A stretch of 64,000 nt of DNA from Candidatus Nitrosotenuis aquarius (GTDB lineage Archaea; Thermoproteota; Nitrososphaeria; Nitrososphaerales; Nitrosopumilaceae), in the NCBI RefSeq assembly GCF_002787055.1, contig NZ_CP024808.1, positions 1,142,328 to 1,206,327 of the forward strand. Reading direction: 5' to 3'. The notes beneath the pieces are model-generated. The model searched no databases, was not told where the DNA came from, and saw nothing but the letters and a program-made list of their open reading frames with translations. Within the stretch, counting starts at the first letter, position 1, and every line of letters starts with the position of its first letter. The position numbers and the translations under genes are program-made. Positions 62,160-64,000 of the stretch are shown one piece after another.

Positions 62160-62331
62160 TAGTCTTAAACCCTTACTAATAATTTGTACTAGTGTGTTTG
62201 TCAACAATCAGCTCATCATGAGCTTATTGCGCACAATCTCCAAATTTTCCACATTGGAATGGTGGGAATTTGCGCAATGCCAAAACGGTCTTGGTTGTTT
62301 AATAAACCAAGTACGCACAGGTTAAAGACTA
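62160..62331. other. Divergent intergenic region with nested inverted repeats
   Basis: TAGTCTTAAACC (62160-62171) can pair with GGTTAAAGACTA (62320-62331) at 11 of 12 bases. Within are AGCTCAT-C-ATGAGCT (about 62210-62224), TTGCGC (62226-62231) with GCGCAA (62272-62277) enclosing AAATTTTCCAC and GTGGGAATTT, and CTTGGTT with AACCAAG (about 62290-62312). The region also must hold promoters for the divergent genes; TTTAATAA is about 38 nt before the TTG at 62342. It could be an RNA or a set of operators. Confidence 0.35.
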
Positions 62332-62341
62332 AGCTGCTTCG

Positions 62342-62683
62342 TTGTCGCTCAGAATGTTTGAGGATGTAGTAAAGGAGGCAATCAGGGGCCAGACAGAGGC
62401 AAGGGCTGGCGCAATAATGCAGGAAAGTGTACCAGCAGAAATTCATGGCTTTATTCCTGATTTGGTCTCACAGCTGGACCAAGGAGTAGACTCGAGTGTA
62501 GTGGCAGATCAGGCACTAAACAAGACATTTGATATTGTGGAAAGCGTTGTGCTAACGGACGCTACGGCCCATGTGTTGGACAAGTTCTCGGACAGAATTG
62601 TGGATCTGCTCTTTGGGCAAGCATTTTTGAATGTATTATCACAGGCAGCCACACTTATTGCAAACAGCACATCGCCAGTCTAG
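62342..62683 (+). CDS. Conserved helical protein, function unknown
   Basis: A 113-residue mostly helical protein from TTG 62342 with SVPAEIHGFIPDLVSQLDQG and DKFSDRIVDLLFGQAFLN. No cysteine, no signal peptide, no catalytic motif. Divergent from the 50-aa helical gene, with the inverted-repeat region between. I do not recognise it. Confidence 0.65.
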   Translation: MSLRMFEDVVKEAIRGQTEARAGAIMQESVPAEIHGFIPDLVSQLDQGVDSSVVADQALNKTFDIVESVVLTDATAHVLDKFSDRIVDLLFGQAFLNVLSQAATLIANSTSPV

Positions 62684-62824
62684 GTAAAAACAGTACAGCG
62701 ACAGCCCTTGACTAGGCATTTTCCTGAGCCGTCATGTAATTTAGAATCATGAAAACAACCTGCATGGAGGTTTTTGCAGTTCAATGATCTGGATTTGGTC
62801 TTCTTACTAATCCGCTTTGCTGTT

Positions 62825-62947
62825 CTATGCTACAGCTATGCGAATTTGGCGGGATTCGTGGTTGCAAATGTTTTGGTGCAGATCTGCTAATGACTCCTCT
62901 TTGAATGTCAGATCGCATCTGTAACATTTCCATGCAGTTGTTGTCAT
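62825..62947 (-). CDS. Tiny zinc-finger protein (40 aa)
   Basis: ATG at 62945-62947, stop at 62825-62827. The 40 residues contain CYRCDLTF (8-15) and LHQNICNHE (about 23-31), a C2H2-like finger with an extra cysteine. The gene stands alone between the 113-aa gene and G1P dehydrogenase. Together with the 32-aa finger at 55423-55521 it shows a small set of single-finger genes. The 141 bp before it (62684-62824) holds nothing I can name. Confidence 0.65.
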   Translation of the reverse strand: MTTTAWKCYRCDLTFKEESLADLHQNICNHESRQIRIAVA

Positions 62948-63025
62948 GATATCACAAATGTGAATTTTGTATTTAACGCGCGCGTAGAATTTGTATGGAT
63001 AATTTCTACTAGCCCAAAAACAGGG

Positions 63026-64000
63026 CTAGATCACGCCGGTACTTTTAGCAAGCTCCAGTGCCTTCTTTTCCGTCATCTTGACCCGCTTTAGAATGGTGTA
63101 TCGCTCAGGCCGCAATGATTGCGCAATGACTAGCGCCTGAGCTAGTATTTCCTTTTTGAGGCCAATCTGCTTTGCAGTGGTTGGTGCGCCAACATTTTTG
63201 AGCGTGTTTGCAATTTTTTTCCAGTCCTGGCCTTGGAGTTTTGCCATCAAAATGGCCCCAATTCCGCATTTTTCTCCATGAAGGCCAACATTTGGCGCTA
63301 GCTTGTCCAGCGCATGAGAAAATAGATGTTCTGATCCAGAACAAGGCCTGCTACTTCCAGCAATGCACGAGGCAACTCCCGCACTGATCAGGGCTTCGAC
63401 TATTTCGCGAACGTCTGGCCGCTTTTTCTTTTCAGTTGCCTCTAGCAGAATTTTGGCACTCATTGATGCTAGATTTGATGAATAACGGCCATAGTATTCG
63501 CCGGTGTTGTCGCGTCCAAGCTGCCAGTCCTTTACTGCGGTGATTTTTGCAACCAAGTCACCGCATCCAGCTGTCAAGAGCTTCTTTGGCGCCTTTTTGA
63601 TAACATCAATATCCACAAAGACCCCAAGCGGTGCAGTCGCAACTAAGGAGTGTGGTTTTTCACCCTTGACAGATACAAATGGACTTGCTATTCCATCATG
63701 TGATGCAGCAGTCGGCACACTAACAAACGGCTTGCCCAAGTTGTAGGAGATCATTTTTGCAATGTCTACTGACCTTCCGCCCCCTACTCCAATTATGAGA
63801 TCAGCCTTGTCCTTTCTTACTTGGGCCTCTACTGCCCTAATTGATTTCTCATCGTTTGTGCTGGGCACATGCCAGGCTGACTTGATTTTAGAGCTGGCCA
63901 GTGATTTTGCAATTTTGGTTTTGACAATTTTTTGAACATGATTTCCTGCAATGATAGAGACCTTTTTTGTTGGGCCCAGGTCCAGTAGGAATTTCCCAAA
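63026..64000 (-). CDS. egsA: sn-Glycerol-1-phosphate dehydrogenase, C-terminal part (5' end beyond window)
   Basis: An NAD(P)-dependent dehydrogenase that makes G1P, the backbone of archaeal lipids. The frame is open to the right edge, so about 324 C-terminal residues are visible. The NAD loop IIGVGGGRSVDIAK, SVPTAASHDGIASPF and the zinc-site histidines in GSEHLFSHALD and LHGEKCGIG are present. It stops at 63026-63028. The usual length is about 350, so only some 25 residues are missing. Confidence 0.93.
   Translation of the reverse strand, partial: FGKFLLDLGPTKKVSIIAGNHVQKIVKTKIAKSLASSKIKSAWHVPSTNDEKSIRAVEAQVRKDKADLIIGVGGGRSVDIAKMISYNLGKPFVSVPTAASHDGIASPFVSVKGEKPHSLVATAPLGVFVDIDVIKKAPKKLLTAGCGDLVAKITAVKDWQLGRDNTGEYYGRYSSNLASMSAKILLEATEKKKRPDVREIVEALISAGVASCIAGSSRPCSGSEHLFSHALDKLAPNVGLHGEKCGIGAILMAKLQGQDWKKIANTLKNVGAPTTAKQIGLKKEILAQALVIAQSLRPERYTILKRVKMTEKKALELAKSTGVI

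Overview
The window reads as the chromosome of an ammonia-oxidising archaeon of the Nitrososphaerota (Thaumarchaeota), probably group I.1a. The evidence is the gene content. It has an archaeal TFB and aIF2-gamma, a heterodimeric primase (PriS/PriL), two CdvB (ESCRT-III) paralogs, sn-glycerol-1-phosphate dehydrogenase, aconitase X-type phosphomevalonate dehydratase and RqcH. Transcripts look leaderless, with TATA boxes about 25-35 nt before many starts, and TTG starts are common. Base composition by eye is moderate (near 40 % GC), which would suit a Nitrosotenuis-like lineage better than the AT-richer Nitrosopumilus; this placement is inference. I see no rRNA, CRISPR array, IS element or integrase.

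Layout. 1-4.3 kb: MBL-fold hydrolase (partial), PIN protein and aIF2-gamma (overlapping), S6e, two tiny zinc-ribbon genes, tRNA-Gly(CCC), a C39-like/TPR protein and a class I glutamine amidotransferase. 4.3-11.8 kb: UPF0182 membrane protein, priS-priL, endonuclease IV, glycyl-tRNA synthetase. 11.8-27.2 kb: an accessory surface block of two giant exported proteins (1976 and 3040 aa) full of near-identical DNA repeats. 27.2-31.1 kb: a glutamate-racemase homolog with both catalytic cysteines changed to serine, cdvB, family 5 uracil-DNA glycosylase and two exported proteins. 31.1-33.7 kb: cobalamin genes cobM-cobI-cbiT and an EMC6-like membrane protein. 33.7-38.3 kb: rqcH, a Mut7-C RNase-like gene and AMMECR1, then both aconitase X subunits. 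38.3-44.8 kb: endonuclease III, sulfate assimilation (cysH-sat), a ThiI homolog with a degraded PP-loop, a glycosyltransferase and two small conserved proteins. 44.8-50.6 kb: SDR, UPF0104 protein, GPN GTPase, homoserine kinase, and queC/folE/queE for the deazaguanine precursor of archaeosine. 50.6-55.5 kb: a three-gene unit (cytoplasmic winged helix, exported-domain/TM/winged-helix protein, exported coiled-coil protein), a coiled-coil protein, a second CdvB and a 32-aa zinc finger. 55.5-64 kb: TFB, an anchored exported protein, SDRs, CysQ-like phosphatase and APS kinase, a hemerythrin-like protein, a metallophosphoesterase, small coiled-coil and zinc-finger genes, and the 3' part of G1P dehydrogenase.

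How the genes fit together. Housekeeping genes for translation, replication, repair, division and lipid, cobalamin, sulfur and archaeosine synthesis form short operons, often overlapping by 4-14 nt. The surface block and the winged-helix/TM unit are the clearest accessory material. The least explained signals are three intergenic stretches with nested inverted repeats (about 43952-44018, 57312-57411 and 62160-62331), a perfect 12-bp inverted repeat before the 3040-aa gene, and three enzyme homologs that have lost catalytic residues.
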